Part shown: one piece after another, positions 17,477 to 25,401 of the stretch | Position numbering within the stretch: the first letter of the stretch is position 1 | Layout: each line of letters opens with the position of its first letter | Source: JBJHBP01 sp050485685 | GTDB taxonomy: Bacteria > Pseudomonadota > Gammaproteobacteria > Steroidobacterales > Rariloculaceae | Assembly (NCBI GenBank): GCA_050485685.1 | Contig: JBJHBW010000003.1 | Coordinates: 1 to 64,000, forward strand | Length of the DNA: 64,000 nt | Direction: 5' to 3' | Notes under the pieces: generated by a model | What the model was told of the DNA's origin: nothing | The model's database searches: none | What the model saw: only the letters and a program-made list of their open reading frames with translations | Program-made: the position numbers and the translations under genes

Positions 17477-17677
17477 GGATCTGCTCCGTTCTTTTTCGTT
17501 GTTGTCGGCCATGGAATGCCGGCAGCAACCGGTAGCGAACCATGACTGGACCAATCGCTCGCGAAACAAGTCGCGATCAGTGCGCTGATGCAATCAGCGT
17601 GAAGGCAGTGTAGTGGCGGGAACGTTCATGTCCGTGTGAACTGGCGCAAGGTTCAGTGAATCCGAAGACACTGAATT
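17477..17677. other. 201-bp intergenic region upstream of the FG-GAP gene
   Basis: It separates two minus-strand genes. It contains in-frame upstream codons of the FG-GAP gene that I regard as non-coding, and no clear promoter hexamers, hairpin with T tract or small gene. Confidence 0.3.
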
Positions 17678-18070
17678 TCATGCAGATGCGGGCCGATGGC
17701 AGACCGCTTCGATGTTGTGGCCGTCCGGTTCCAGCACGAACGCGCCGTAATATTCGGAGTGATAGTGCGGTCGCAGTCCTGGCGGGCCGTTGTCCTTCGC
17801 GCCAGCCTCGATCGCCGCGCGATAGAAAGCGTCAACCGCTGCGCGGTTGTCGGCGGCAAACGCGATATGCAGCGTGCCGCGTGTTGCATCGCCGTTGCCG
17901 ATCCAGAAAGACGGTTTGCCGTGTACGCCGAAGCCCGCACCCTGATATCCGCCGGTCTGTTCGGCGGTGACTTCCATGATGACGGACACACCCAGTGGTG
18001 CCAGCGCCGCCTGGTAGAACGTCTTCGAGCGTGCAAAGTCGGAGACGTTGAGGACGATATGATCCAGCAT
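17678..18070 (-). CDS. VOC (glyoxalase/bleomycin-resistance fold) family protein
   Basis: A 130-residue single-domain protein. It opens MLDHIVLNVSDFARSKTFY, with a metal-ligand His (His3) of the first beta-alpha-beta-beta-beta unit, and ends with FVLEPDGHNIEAVCH, where DPDGxxIE-type residues supply another ligand. GAGGA is 7 bases before ATG 18070; longer starts at 18088 or further upstream lack this. VOC members include dioxygenases, isomerases and resistance proteins, so no reaction is assigned. It diverges from the metal-efflux operon but shares no obvious role with it. Confidence 0.88.
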   Translation of the reverse strand: MLDHIVLNVSDFARSKTFYQAALAPLGVSVIMEVTAEQTGGYQGAGFGVHGKPSFWIGNGDATRGTLHIAFAADNRAAVDAFYRAAIEAGAKDNGPPGLRPHYHSEYYGAFVLEPDGHNIEAVCHRPASA

Positions 18071-18269
18071 CAGTTGTTCCTCTTTCATGGCGTGCCATGC
18101 CACAGCGAAAGTGTAGTCCCCAAGGGTCATCCACCACACGGCACCATGCATCCGGATCCTGATGTTCCCCAACTCAAGGGGGGCTTCCATCCGTAGTTCT
18201 ACCCCGGGGATTGCCGGGCGTAAGGTCGCCGCTGCGGGCGTCATAGTGCTCAGCGTAGACAGGTTTCAA

Positions 18270-18719
18270 ATGTATACTCTACTGATGCACCGCGCCCGTC
18301 TCGTTGCGTTCCTGTCCTGTGTCGCCCTTCTGGGATTGCAGTTCAGTGGGCTGCATGTGCACGTCGGCGTTGACGGCGTGCTCGGTATGCCGGGCGGTGC
18401 GCACCTGCATCTGCCCGGTCAGCGCCACAGTCATGCTCATGGCGAAAGCTTCCACCTCAGTGTCGGTGTCGCCCATCATCATGCCGGTGACGGCCTGCAT
18501 GACCATCACCATGACGGTGAGGCTGAGCTGGCGCTGACCACGCCCGGCACAGTGGCCAAGAAGCTGGCGCTGGAACTCATTTTTATCGTCCTCGTCCTGG
18601 TTACGCTTTCCGGTTGGCGCGTCAGGCACACTCACGCATTCACTCCGACCATTTTTCCCGGCGCCGGCATTCGCTGGCGACCACCACTGCGCGCCCCGCC
18701 AGTACCCGACCGCTGTTGA
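18270..18719 (+). CDS. His-rich small membrane protein preceding a metal-efflux operon
   Basis: A 149-residue protein with 18 His. Helix 1 (about 9-27) is an uncleaved anchor or signal, and helix 2 (KKLALELIFIVLVLVTLSGW) is near residue 110. Between them is a predicted periplasmic loop packed with metal-ligand clusters: GLHVHV, GAHLHL, RHSHAHG, AHHHAG and LHDHHHDG. It lies 85 bp upstream of the CzcC-like gene on the same strand, which supports a role in capturing Zn, Co, Ni, Cd or Cu for the pump. ATG 18285 is an alternative start. TATACT at 18272-18277 looks like a -10 element and would favour that later start. Confidence 0.75.
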   Translation: MYTLLMHRARLVAFLSCVALLGLQFSGLHVHVGVDGVLGMPGGAHLHLPGQRHSHAHGESFHLSVGVAHHHAGDGLHDHHHDGEAELALTTPGTVAKKLALELIFIVLVLVTLSGWRVRHTHAFTPTIFPGAGIRWRPPLRAPPVPDRC

Positions 18720-18804
18720 ACACGGCCGCCGTTTGAGGCGGCGATCCGTCAGGCGGTGCGTGGACGTACCGCCTGGCCAACGGCCATTGTCGGGAACTAA
18801 CAAG

Positions 18805-20088
18805 ATGTCCAGATCCCTGTCACAGCGCGCAGGCGCATGCCTGCTGTTGCTGCTGGTCTCCGGTGCCGACGCGCAGAGTCCGCCGGCGCGGCCCGAGAGT
18901 TCGATCACGCTCGACGAAGCGTTGGTCCGCACGTTGCGCGACAGCCCGGAACTGCGTGTCGCGGGCTACCAGGTTCACGTCGCGCGCGGCCATCTCGAAC
19001 AGGCCGCGCTGCCGCCGAATCCTGTGCTGAACGCGACGCTTGAGGATGCACTGGGTACACGCGACCATCGCGGGCTCAGTGCAGCTGAAACGACGGTCAC
19101 GCTGGCCTGGGTGCTGGAACGCGGCCTGCGCGAGCGTGTCGTCGACTTTGCACGCGCGGAGCTGGCGGTCAGCACGTTCGATGCCGAACTCGCGCGCCTG
19201 GACGCGGCTGCCGAGACCGCACGTCGCTACGTCGCCGCGCTCGCGCTGCAGGCCAGAAACGAACATGCGCGGCAGGCTGTTGCCTTGGCCGGGGACGTGA
19301 TCGACGTCGTGCGTCGGCGGGTCGATGCCGGCGCCGCGCCGCGTGCCGAGCTCGAGCGTGCATTGGCGGATCTGGTGCGAGCGGAGCTCGTTCTGGAGGA
19401 CATCGAGCATGAGCATCTGACGGCACGCCACCGGCTTGCCGGCCAGTGGGGTGCGGCGCAACCGGACTTCGCTGCCGTTGCCGGCGACATCGCGGTGCTG
19501 CCGGAGAGCATCGATTTCGCGACGCTGATTGCGAGCGCGGAGCGGAATCCGGATCTGCTGCGATATGCATCACGCCGCCGTGTCGACGAGGCGCAGCTTG
19601 CGCTCGCCGAGGCGGGGCGTCGTCCCGGATGGATCGTCTCGGCCGGCGTGCGCCGCTTCGAGGCGACAGATGAATTCGCGCTCGTCGCCGGCATCGAGAT
19701 CCCGCTCGCTATCCGCGACCGCAATGAGGGACGCATCTCTGCCGCGCGCGCCGGAGCGCGGGTCACCGACGCGGCCGCCGCCGCCGAGCGGATCAGAATC
19801 CAGACGGATCTGTTTGCGCTGCATCAGGAGTTCGAGCACAGCCTGCATGTCGCCGAGCGGGTTGGCGGCGAACTGATCCCGCGCCTTGACAGTGCCCTGG
19901 AGGAAACGCGCCAGGCCTATCAGATCGGGCGGCACGGATACCACGAGTTGCGTGCGGTGCAGCTGGAGTTGCTGGAAGCGCGCGGATTATTGCTTGCGGC
20001 CAGCGAAGCGGCGCATCGCATTGCAATCGAGATCGAGCGTCTGACCGGCGTCGCGGCCGGCTTCAGCCCCCAGTTCAATGCGGAGTGA
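18805..20088 (+). CDS. CzcC/TolC-family outer-membrane factor of a heavy-metal efflux pump
   Basis: A 427-residue exported protein with a signal peptide (ACLLLLLVSGADAQ), an OEP-type opening ITLDEALVRTLRDSPELR and long amphipathic helices rich in Ala, Arg and Glu through two repeats. This is the trimeric outer-membrane duct that connects to the periplasmic adaptor. The next gene begins 5 bases after its stop, in the order duct-adaptor-permease usual for czcCBA. Metal-pump identity comes from that context and the permease sequence, since this component alone does not show substrate. The symbol is left blank because the substrate is unproven. Confidence 0.88.
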   Translation: MSRSLSQRAGACLLLLLVSGADAQSPPARPESSITLDEALVRTLRDSPELRVAGYQVHVARGHLEQAALPPNPVLNATLEDALGTRDHRGLSAAETTVTLAWVLERGLRERVVDFARAELAVSTFDAELARLDAAAETARRYVAALALQARNEHARQAVALAGDVIDVVRRRVDAGAAPRAELERALADLVRAELVLEDIEHEHLTARHRLAGQWGAAQPDFAAVAGDIAVLPESIDFATLIASAERNPDLLRYASRRRVDEAQLALAEAGRRPGWIVSAGVRRFEATDEFALVAGIEIPLAIRDRNEGRISAARAGARVTDAAAAAERIRIQTDLFALHQEFEHSLHVAERVGGELIPRLDSALEETRQAYQIGRHGYHELRAVQLELLEARGLLLAASEAAHRIAIEIERLTGVAAGFSPQFNAE

Positions 20089-20093
20089 CGGCT

Positions 20094-21338
20094 ATGAAGA
20101 CACGAAATCCTGCCCGACTGCTTATTGTGTGCATGGCCGTGACACTGACGGCTGCCTGTGAACCGGTATGGCTGTCGCCTGATGGCGCTGCGTCCACCTT
20201 CGATGCCGAGTTCGAGGAACGCGGTCCGAATGGTGGACGCATCCTGCGTGACGGTGAGTTTGCGATCGAACTCGCGATTCATGAAGCGGGCGTGCCGCCC
20301 GAGTTTCGTGCGTGGGTGAGCGATGCGGACCGGCCCCTGCCGCCGGATGCAGTCGACCTGGTCGTGCAGCTGACGCGCCTGGGCGGCCGTGTTGATGAGT
20401 TCCAGTTCAGACCGGTCGGTGAATTTCTGCGCGGCGACGGCATCGTGGACGAACCGCACTCGTTTGAGGTGCGCGTCGACGCCACACACGCCGGTCGCAG
20501 CTATCGCTGGGAATACGACAGCTTCGAAGGCCGCACCCGGATCGAGCCGGAAATCGCCCGCGAAGTCGGCATTGCGACAGAGATCGCAGGTCCGGCCGTC
20601 ATCGAGGAAACAGCAACGCTGTATGGCCGCGTGGTCGCAGACCCTGAGCGCGTGTCCGAAGTCGTTGCCCGTTTCGATGGTCCTGTCCGTGCCGTCATGG
20701 CCTCGGTCGGTGACAGGGTACGCGCCGGCGAGGTGCTTGCCACCGTCGAGAGCAACGAGAGCCTGCAGACCTTTCAGGTCGTCGCGCCCATAGACGGCGT
20801 CATCGTTGCACGCAGTGCGAACGTCGGTGAGCAGACGCGCGGCCGGGCACTGTTCACGATTGTCGACAGCTCGCGGGTCTGGGTGGATCTCGCGGTCTTC
20901 CCGCGTGACCGTGCGCGCGTCGTCGCCGGCATGCCGGTGCGCATCGCGCTCGCGGCCGGCGGCCCGCAACGGGAGGGGAGGATCGCACGCATCGAGCCGC
21001 TGGCCGGTGCCGACCAGAACGTGACCGCCCGCGTTGCGCTGGAGAACCCGGACGGCCTGCTCGCGCCGGGACTCTTTGTGCGTGCCGAAGTGGAGGTCGC
21101 GCGACATGAAGTGCCGCTCGCGGTCCGCCGCATCGCACTGCAGAGCTTTCGCGACTTCACCGTGGTTTATGCGCAGGTCGGTGATGAATACGAAGTCAGG
21201 ATGCTGGAGCTCGGCCGCGAGGATGGCGAGCGGGCCGAAGTGCTGGACGGGCTCGAGCCCGGTACGCGTTACGTCACCGACGGCAGTTATGTGATCAAGG
21301 CCGACATCGAGAAATCCGGTGCCGTACACGATCACTGA
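20094..21338 (+). CDS. CzcB-like RND periplasmic adaptor, probable lipoprotein
   Basis: A 414-residue membrane-fusion protein. The signal ends in a lipobox (LTAAC). An N-terminal region with GPNGGRILRDGEFAIELAI and VPPEFRAW is typical of CzcB-type adaptors. It is followed by the barrel-sandwich hybrid (VRAVMASVGDRVRAGEVLATV, then IDGVIVARSANVGEQ) and a beta-barrel. ATG 20094 has GGAG 8 bases upstream, overlapping the end of the duct gene; GTG 20085 is less likely. It links the permease to the outer-membrane duct and may hand over metal. The C-terminus ends VHDH. Confidence 0.9.
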   Translation: MKTRNPARLLIVCMAVTLTAACEPVWLSPDGAASTFDAEFEERGPNGGRILRDGEFAIELAIHEAGVPPEFRAWVSDADRPLPPDAVDLVVQLTRLGGRVDEFQFRPVGEFLRGDGIVDEPHSFEVRVDATHAGRSYRWEYDSFEGRTRIEPEIAREVGIATEIAGPAVIEETATLYGRVVADPERVSEVVARFDGPVRAVMASVGDRVRAGEVLATVESNESLQTFQVVAPIDGVIVARSANVGEQTRGRALFTIVDSSRVWVDLAVFPRDRARVVAGMPVRIALAAGGPQREGRIARIEPLAGADQNVTARVALENPDGLLAPGLFVRAEVEVARHEVPLAVRRIALQSFRDFTVVYAQVGDEYEVRMLELGREDGERAEVLDGLEPGTRYVTDGSYVIKADIEKSGAVHDH

Positions 21339-21347
21339 GGACGCACG

Positions 21348-24300
21348 ATGCTTGAGTTCATTCTGAAAGTCGCGATCGCCCGCCGTGGCGTCGTGCTTGC
21401 CCTGGTCGGACTCGTCGCCGCGCTGGGCGTCTGGAACTTCCAGCGTCTGACGATAGACGCGCTGCCCGACATCACCAACGTGCAGGTCGTGATCAATACG
21501 CCGGCACCGGGTTACACGCCGCTGGAAGTCGAGCAGCGCGTGACGTTTCCGCTCGAGAACGCGATGGCCGGCCTGCCAAGGCTTGAGTACACACGCTCGC
21601 TGTCGCGCTACGGGCTGTCGCAGATCACGGTCGTGTTCGAGGATGGCACCGACGTCTACTTCGCGCGCCAGCAGGTCAACGAGCGGCTCGGCGCTGCGCG
21701 TGCGGCCCTGCCGGCCTCGCTGGAACCGACGCTGGGACCGATAGCGACCGGGCTGGGCGAGATCTTCATGTTCACCGTCGACGCCGAGCCCGGTGCGATG
21801 AACGCTGATGGCACGCCGGTCACACCGACGGATCTGCGCACCGTGCACGACTGGATCATCCGGCCGCAGCTGCTGCGCGTGCCCGGTGTCGTCGAAGTCA
21901 ATCCGATCGGCGGTTTCAAGCGTCAGATCGTCGTTGCGGTCGATCCGGACCGGTTGCTGACGTTCGGCGTTACGCATACCGATGTGATCGAGGCGCTGGA
22001 GCGCAACAACGACAACCGTGGTGCCGGCTTCATCGAGCAGCGTGGTGCGCAGTGGCTGATGCGGGTGCCGGGCCAGGCCGCAACGCCTGAGGATCTCGCG
22101 GCGATCGTGATCACGGATCGTGCGGGCGTGCCGCTGACGGTAGGCGATGTCGCCGACGTCGGTGTGGGACGCGAGTTGCGTGGCGGCGCTGCGACGCAGG
22201 ATGGGCGTGAAGTCGTACTCGGCACCGTGTTCATGCTGATCGGCGAGAACAGCCGCCGCGTTGCCGATGCCGTCGCGACGCGACTCGAGGAAGCCCAGGA
22301 CACGCTGCCGCCCGGCATCACCGCCACTGCGGTCTACGATCGCACCTGGCTCGTTGACCAGACGCTCGCCACCGTGCGCACCAACCTGACCGAAGGCGCA
22401 CTGCTCGTGATCGTCGTGCTGTTTCTGCTGCTCGGCAACGTGCGCGCCGCGATCCTGACCGCGGCCGTGATTCCGCTCGCGATGCTGATGACGATTACCG
22501 GCATGGTGGAGAGCAACGTCAGTGCGAACCTGATGAGTCTTGGCGCGCTCGATTTCGGCCTGCTCGTCGATGGCGCGGTCATCATCGTTGAGAACTGCAT
22601 CCGCCGGCTGGGCGAGGCCGGCCAGGGTCGTGCGCTGCCGCTGGCCGAACGTCTTGCAGTTGTTGCGGATGCGACGCGCGAGGTGATTCGGCCGGCGATG
22701 TTCGGCGTCGGCATCATCACCATCGTCTATATACCGATCTTCGCGCTGACCGGCGTCGAGGGGAAGATGTATCACCCGATGGCGCTGACTGTCGTCATGG
22801 CACTGGTCAGCGCGATGATCCTGTCGGTCACGTTCGTACCGGCCTGCGTCGCGCTGTTTTTCCGTGGCCCCGTGCGCCATCGCGAGAACCGCGTCATGCG
22901 CGGCGCCGCCTGGCTGTACCGGCCGATGCTCCGGGCCGCGCTGCGCTGGCGCTGGGTCACGGTCGGCGTTGCCGCCACACTGGTCGTGGTGTCCATCGTC
23001 GCCGCGACACGGCTGGGCGCTGAGTTCGTGCCGAGTCTGGATGAAGGCGATATCGCGATGCACGCGTTGCGCGTACCGGGCACGTCGCTGACGCAGGCGC
23101 TGGAAATGCAGCAATGGCTGGAGACGCGGATTCGCGAAATGCCGGAGGTCGAGCGCGTGTTCTCCAAGGTGGGTACCGGCGAGATCGCGACCGACCCGGT
23201 GCCGCCCAGCGTGGCTGACAACTTCGTCATGATGAAGCCGCGCAGCGAGTGGCCCGATCCGCGCAAGCCGAAAGAACAGCTGATTGCCGAGCTCGAAGCG
23301 CTGGTAGAGCCGGTGCCGGGCAGCCTGTACGAGTTTCTGCAGCCGATACAGATGCGTTTCAACGAGCTCCTTGCAGGGGTGCGCGCCGAGCTTGGCGTGA
23401 AGGTGTTCGGCGACGATCTCGATGAACTGGTGCGGATCGCCGGCCAGATCGAGGGGCTGGTTGAGCGTGTGCCGGGCGCGGCGGATGTGGCAATGGAACA
23501 GGTCACCGGTCTGCCGATGATCGAGATCGTGCCCGACCGCACAGCGCTTGCGCGTTACGGACTCGCGCTCGCGGATCTGCAGGACTTCATCGCGATGGCA
23601 ATCGGCGGCGCGGTGGCCGGCGAGCTTTATGAGGGCGATCGTCGCGCCGACATTATCGTGCGGCTGCCGGATGCGCTGCGCGAGGACACCGATGCGCTCG
23701 GCCGCCTGCCGGTGCCGCTGCCACGCGGCGGTTTCGTGCCGCTGGTCGAAGTGGCGGACGTCACGATCGCAACCAGTTACAACCAGATGCTGCGCGAGAA
23801 CGGCCGTCGCCGTGTCGTGGTAACTGCGAACGTACGCGGCCGCGACCTCGGCTCATTCGTTGCCGAAGTCCGTGATCGCATCGGTTCCGAGGTGTCGCTG
23901 CCGCCCGGCTACTGGGTCGAGTACGGAGGTACGTTCGAGCAGCTGGAGTCGGCCGCACGGCGTCTCGCTGTCATCGTTCCGGCCACGCTGTTCGTGATCG
24001 TCATGCTGCTCGTGATTGCGCTGGGTTCCATGCGCGATGCGGCCATCATTTTCACCGGCGTGCCGCTCGCGCTGACCGGCGGTGTCGCGTCGCTGCTGGT
24101 CCGTGACATGCCATTCTCGATTTCGGCCGGCGTTGGTTTCATCGCGCTTTCGGGCATCGCAGTGCTGAACGGACTCGTGATCGTGTCGTTCATACGCAAT
24201 CTGCGGGCGCAGGGCGAGGTGCTGGATGACGCGATCATCAAGGGCGCATTGACACGGTTGCGGCCGGTGCTGATGACGGCGCTGGTCGCTTCGCTGGGTT

Positions 24301-24461
24301 TTGTGCCGATGGCCTTCAACACCGGAATAGGCGCCGAGGTGCAGCGGCCGCTCGCAACCGTCGTGATCGGCGGGATCGTGTCGTCGACGTTGCTGACGCT
24401 GGTTGTATTGCCGGCCCTGTACAGGATCGTGCACGGTGGTGAACGGGAGAGGCCTGCGTAA
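21348..24461 (+). CDS. CzcA-type heavy-metal RND efflux permease
   Basis: A 1037-residue inner-membrane proton antiporter with the 12-helix RND arrangement and two large periplasmic loops. The helix-4 motif DFGLLVDGAVIIVEN places Asp402, Asp408 and Glu415 at the positions known to be needed in CzcA of Cupriavidus. This is the divalent-cation form and differs from the CusA form for Cu/Ag, so Zn2+, Co2+, Cd2+ or Ni2+ is expected. GAGGACG precedes ATG 21348, 9 bases after the adaptor stop. It completes the duct-adaptor-permease operon; no two-component or MerR regulator is linked. Confidence 0.93.
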   Translation: MLEFILKVAIARRGVVLALVGLVAALGVWNFQRLTIDALPDITNVQVVINTPAPGYTPLEVEQRVTFPLENAMAGLPRLEYTRSLSRYGLSQITVVFEDGTDVYFARQQVNERLGAARAALPASLEPTLGPIATGLGEIFMFTVDAEPGAMNADGTPVTPTDLRTVHDWIIRPQLLRVPGVVEVNPIGGFKRQIVVAVDPDRLLTFGVTHTDVIEALERNNDNRGAGFIEQRGAQWLMRVPGQAATPEDLAAIVITDRAGVPLTVGDVADVGVGRELRGGAATQDGREVVLGTVFMLIGENSRRVADAVATRLEEAQDTLPPGITATAVYDRTWLVDQTLATVRTNLTEGALLVIVVLFLLLGNVRAAILTAAVIPLAMLMTITGMVESNVSANLMSLGALDFGLLVDGAVIIVENCIRRLGEAGQGRALPLAERLAVVADATREVIRPAMFGVGIITIVYIPIFALTGVEGKMYHPMALTVVMALVSAMILSVTFVPACVALFFRGPVRHRENRVMRGAAWLYRPMLRAALRWRWVTVGVAATLVVVSIVAATRLGAEFVPSLDEGDIAMHALRVPGTSLTQALEMQQWLETRIREMPEVERVFSKVGTGEIATDPVPPSVADNFVMMKPRSEWPDPRKPKEQLIAELEALVEPVPGSLYEFLQPIQMRFNELLAGVRAELGVKVFGDDLDELVRIAGQIEGLVERVPGAADVAMEQVTGLPMIEIVPDRTALARYGLALADLQDFIAMAIGGAVAGELYEGDRRADIIVRLPDALREDTDALGRLPVPLPRGGFVPLVEVADVTIATSYNQMLRENGRRRVVVTANVRGRDLGSFVAEVRDRIGSEVSLPPGYWVEYGGTFEQLESAARRLAVIVPATLFVIVMLLVIALGSMRDAAIIFTGVPLALTGGVASLLVRDMPFSISAGVGFIALSGIAVLNGLVIVSFIRNLRAQGEVLDDAIIKGALTRLRPVLMTALVASLGFVPMAFNTGIGAEVQRPLATVVIGGIVSSTLLTLVVLPALYRIVHGGERERPA

Positions 24462-24467
24462 GGAATA

Positions 24468-24484
24468 CCTGGACGCACTCCAGG
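24468..24484. terminator. Hairpin after the efflux operon
   Basis: CCTGGA and TCCAGG pair around CGCAC, 6 bases after the permease stop. A second small hairpin, TCTCC-ATTC-GGAGA, follows at 24502-24515. Together they could end transcription between this operon and the convergent vapC, but no T run is present. Confidence 0.4.
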
Positions 24485-24529
24485 GCGTGAGACCAGGAAC
24501 ATCTCCATTCGGAGAATCTGGTGAGGGGA

Positions 24530-24928
24530 TCAGGGCGTCAGCAGTTCCACAGTCGGAAAGTACGAACGATATCGCGAAGGATCTCGGGTCAGAATGGCGC
24601 AGCCGATCACGGCCGCATGTGCACCGACGAAGAAATCGGCAAGCACCGTCTTTCGTCTGCCACCGGCGCGACGGTACTTCAGGAACGCCTTGCCGGCCAG
24701 AAAGAGCGCGGGGCGCGGAAGTTCGAGAAGCGCAAGTTCGAGCTCTGCAATCTGACTGTCCAGCACTTCAATGTCATCAAAGTTCACGGACAGCTCGGCA
24801 TAGATGACCGGATTGACGACAAGTTCGTGCAGTTGCGACTGGGCACGCAACTGAGCCACTGACCAGTCCGCCCATTCAGGGTCGTCCTGCCAGACATCCA
24901 CCAGCACATTGGTGTCGACCAGCAGCAT
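24530..24928 (-). CDS. vapC: PIN-domain toxin (VapC family)
   Basis: A 132-residue PIN-domain ribonuclease, the usual size. The acidic metal site is complete: Asp5 (LLVDTNVL), Glu45 (VIYAELS), Asp98 (LADFFVGAHA) and Asp116 (LTRDPSRY). VapC toxins cut tRNA or rRNA when freed from the antitoxin. The ATG at 24928 is 5 bases after the stop of the AbrB-type antitoxin gene, the standard antitoxin-first order. No frameshift or lost residue is seen, so the toxin should be active. Confidence 0.9.
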   Translation of the reverse strand: MLLVDTNVLVDVWQDDPEWADWSVAQLRAQSQLHELVVNPVIYAELSVNFDDIEVLDSQIAELELALLELPRPALFLAGKAFLKYRRAGGRRKTVLADFFVGAHAAVIGCAILTRDPSRYRSYFPTVELLTP

Positions 24929-24933
24929 GCGGC

Positions 24934-25164
24934 TCAGTCGCGCAGCAGCTTCATCAGGTCCTTCGTCCGCCAGTTCTGCTGTGCCGCGCCGCGTGCGCGA
25001 TCGAAGCGATCAGGTTTGCTTACCTCAGTGCAGTCGGCCTTGCGGATCACGATCCTGCCATTCTCAACCGCGAACTCGACGTGACTTCCGGGCTTGAGCT
25101 GCAACGCGTCGCGCACGCGCTTCGGAATCGTGACCTGGCCTTTCACGGTAATTGTCGTCGCCAC
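24934..25164 (-). CDS. vapB: AbrB/SpoVT-type antitoxin (VapB family)
   Basis: A 76-residue protein with an N-terminal swapped-hairpin AbrB DNA-binding domain (ITVKGQVTIPKRVRDALQL, GSHVEFAVENGRIVIRK) and a C-terminal tail (KTDLMKLLRD-like end) that should wrap the PIN toxin. The start is GTG 25164 with GGAG 7 bases upstream. The pair is expected to repress its own promoter, and a strong inverted repeat lies 16-47 bases upstream of the start. It is transcribed towards the efflux operon and away from the hybrid kinase. Confidence 0.88.
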   Translation of the reverse strand: MATTITVKGQVTIPKRVRDALQLKPGSHVEFAVENGRIVIRKADCTEVSKPDRFDRARGAAQQNWRTKDLMKLLRD

Positions 25165-25180
25165 TTCAGTCTCCGGAATC

Positions 25181-25211
25181 GGGTATTACCAAACAAAAGA
25201 AAGTAATACCC
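25181..25211. promoter_or_regulatory. Candidate VapBC operator (perfect inverted repeat)
   Basis: GGGTATTAC (25181-25189) and GTAATACCC (25203-25211) are perfect 9-bp arms separated by 13 bases of A-rich sequence, giving a 22-bp centre-to-centre spacing, about two helical turns. This is upstream of vapB on its sense strand and is far more AT-rich than its surroundings. The spacing fits two VapB dimers bridged by toxin on one face of the DNA. Confidence 0.7.
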
Positions 25212-25401
25212 ATTGTGGCCGGGCGTCAATCGTCAGATCCGGCCGCTTGCGGCCGAAATGAACTTGGCCCGGCTTGCCGTGTGGCCGACGCTGGAGAATC
25301 CGGGCCGTGTCGCGCCGGGGCGTGGGCCGGAGGGAGGGGCCGTGTGAGGGCGGGGCTGAAGGCCGGAATGAGCGCTGGGACACACTCCGGTTGGCAGGGT
25401 T

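Noticed and set aside
19920..23114. A 1064-codon open frame on the minus strand over the metal-efflux genes
   Set aside because: It is antisense to three well-conserved genes, is rich in Arg, His, Gln and Asp as expected for the reverse of GC-rich codons, and has no domain.
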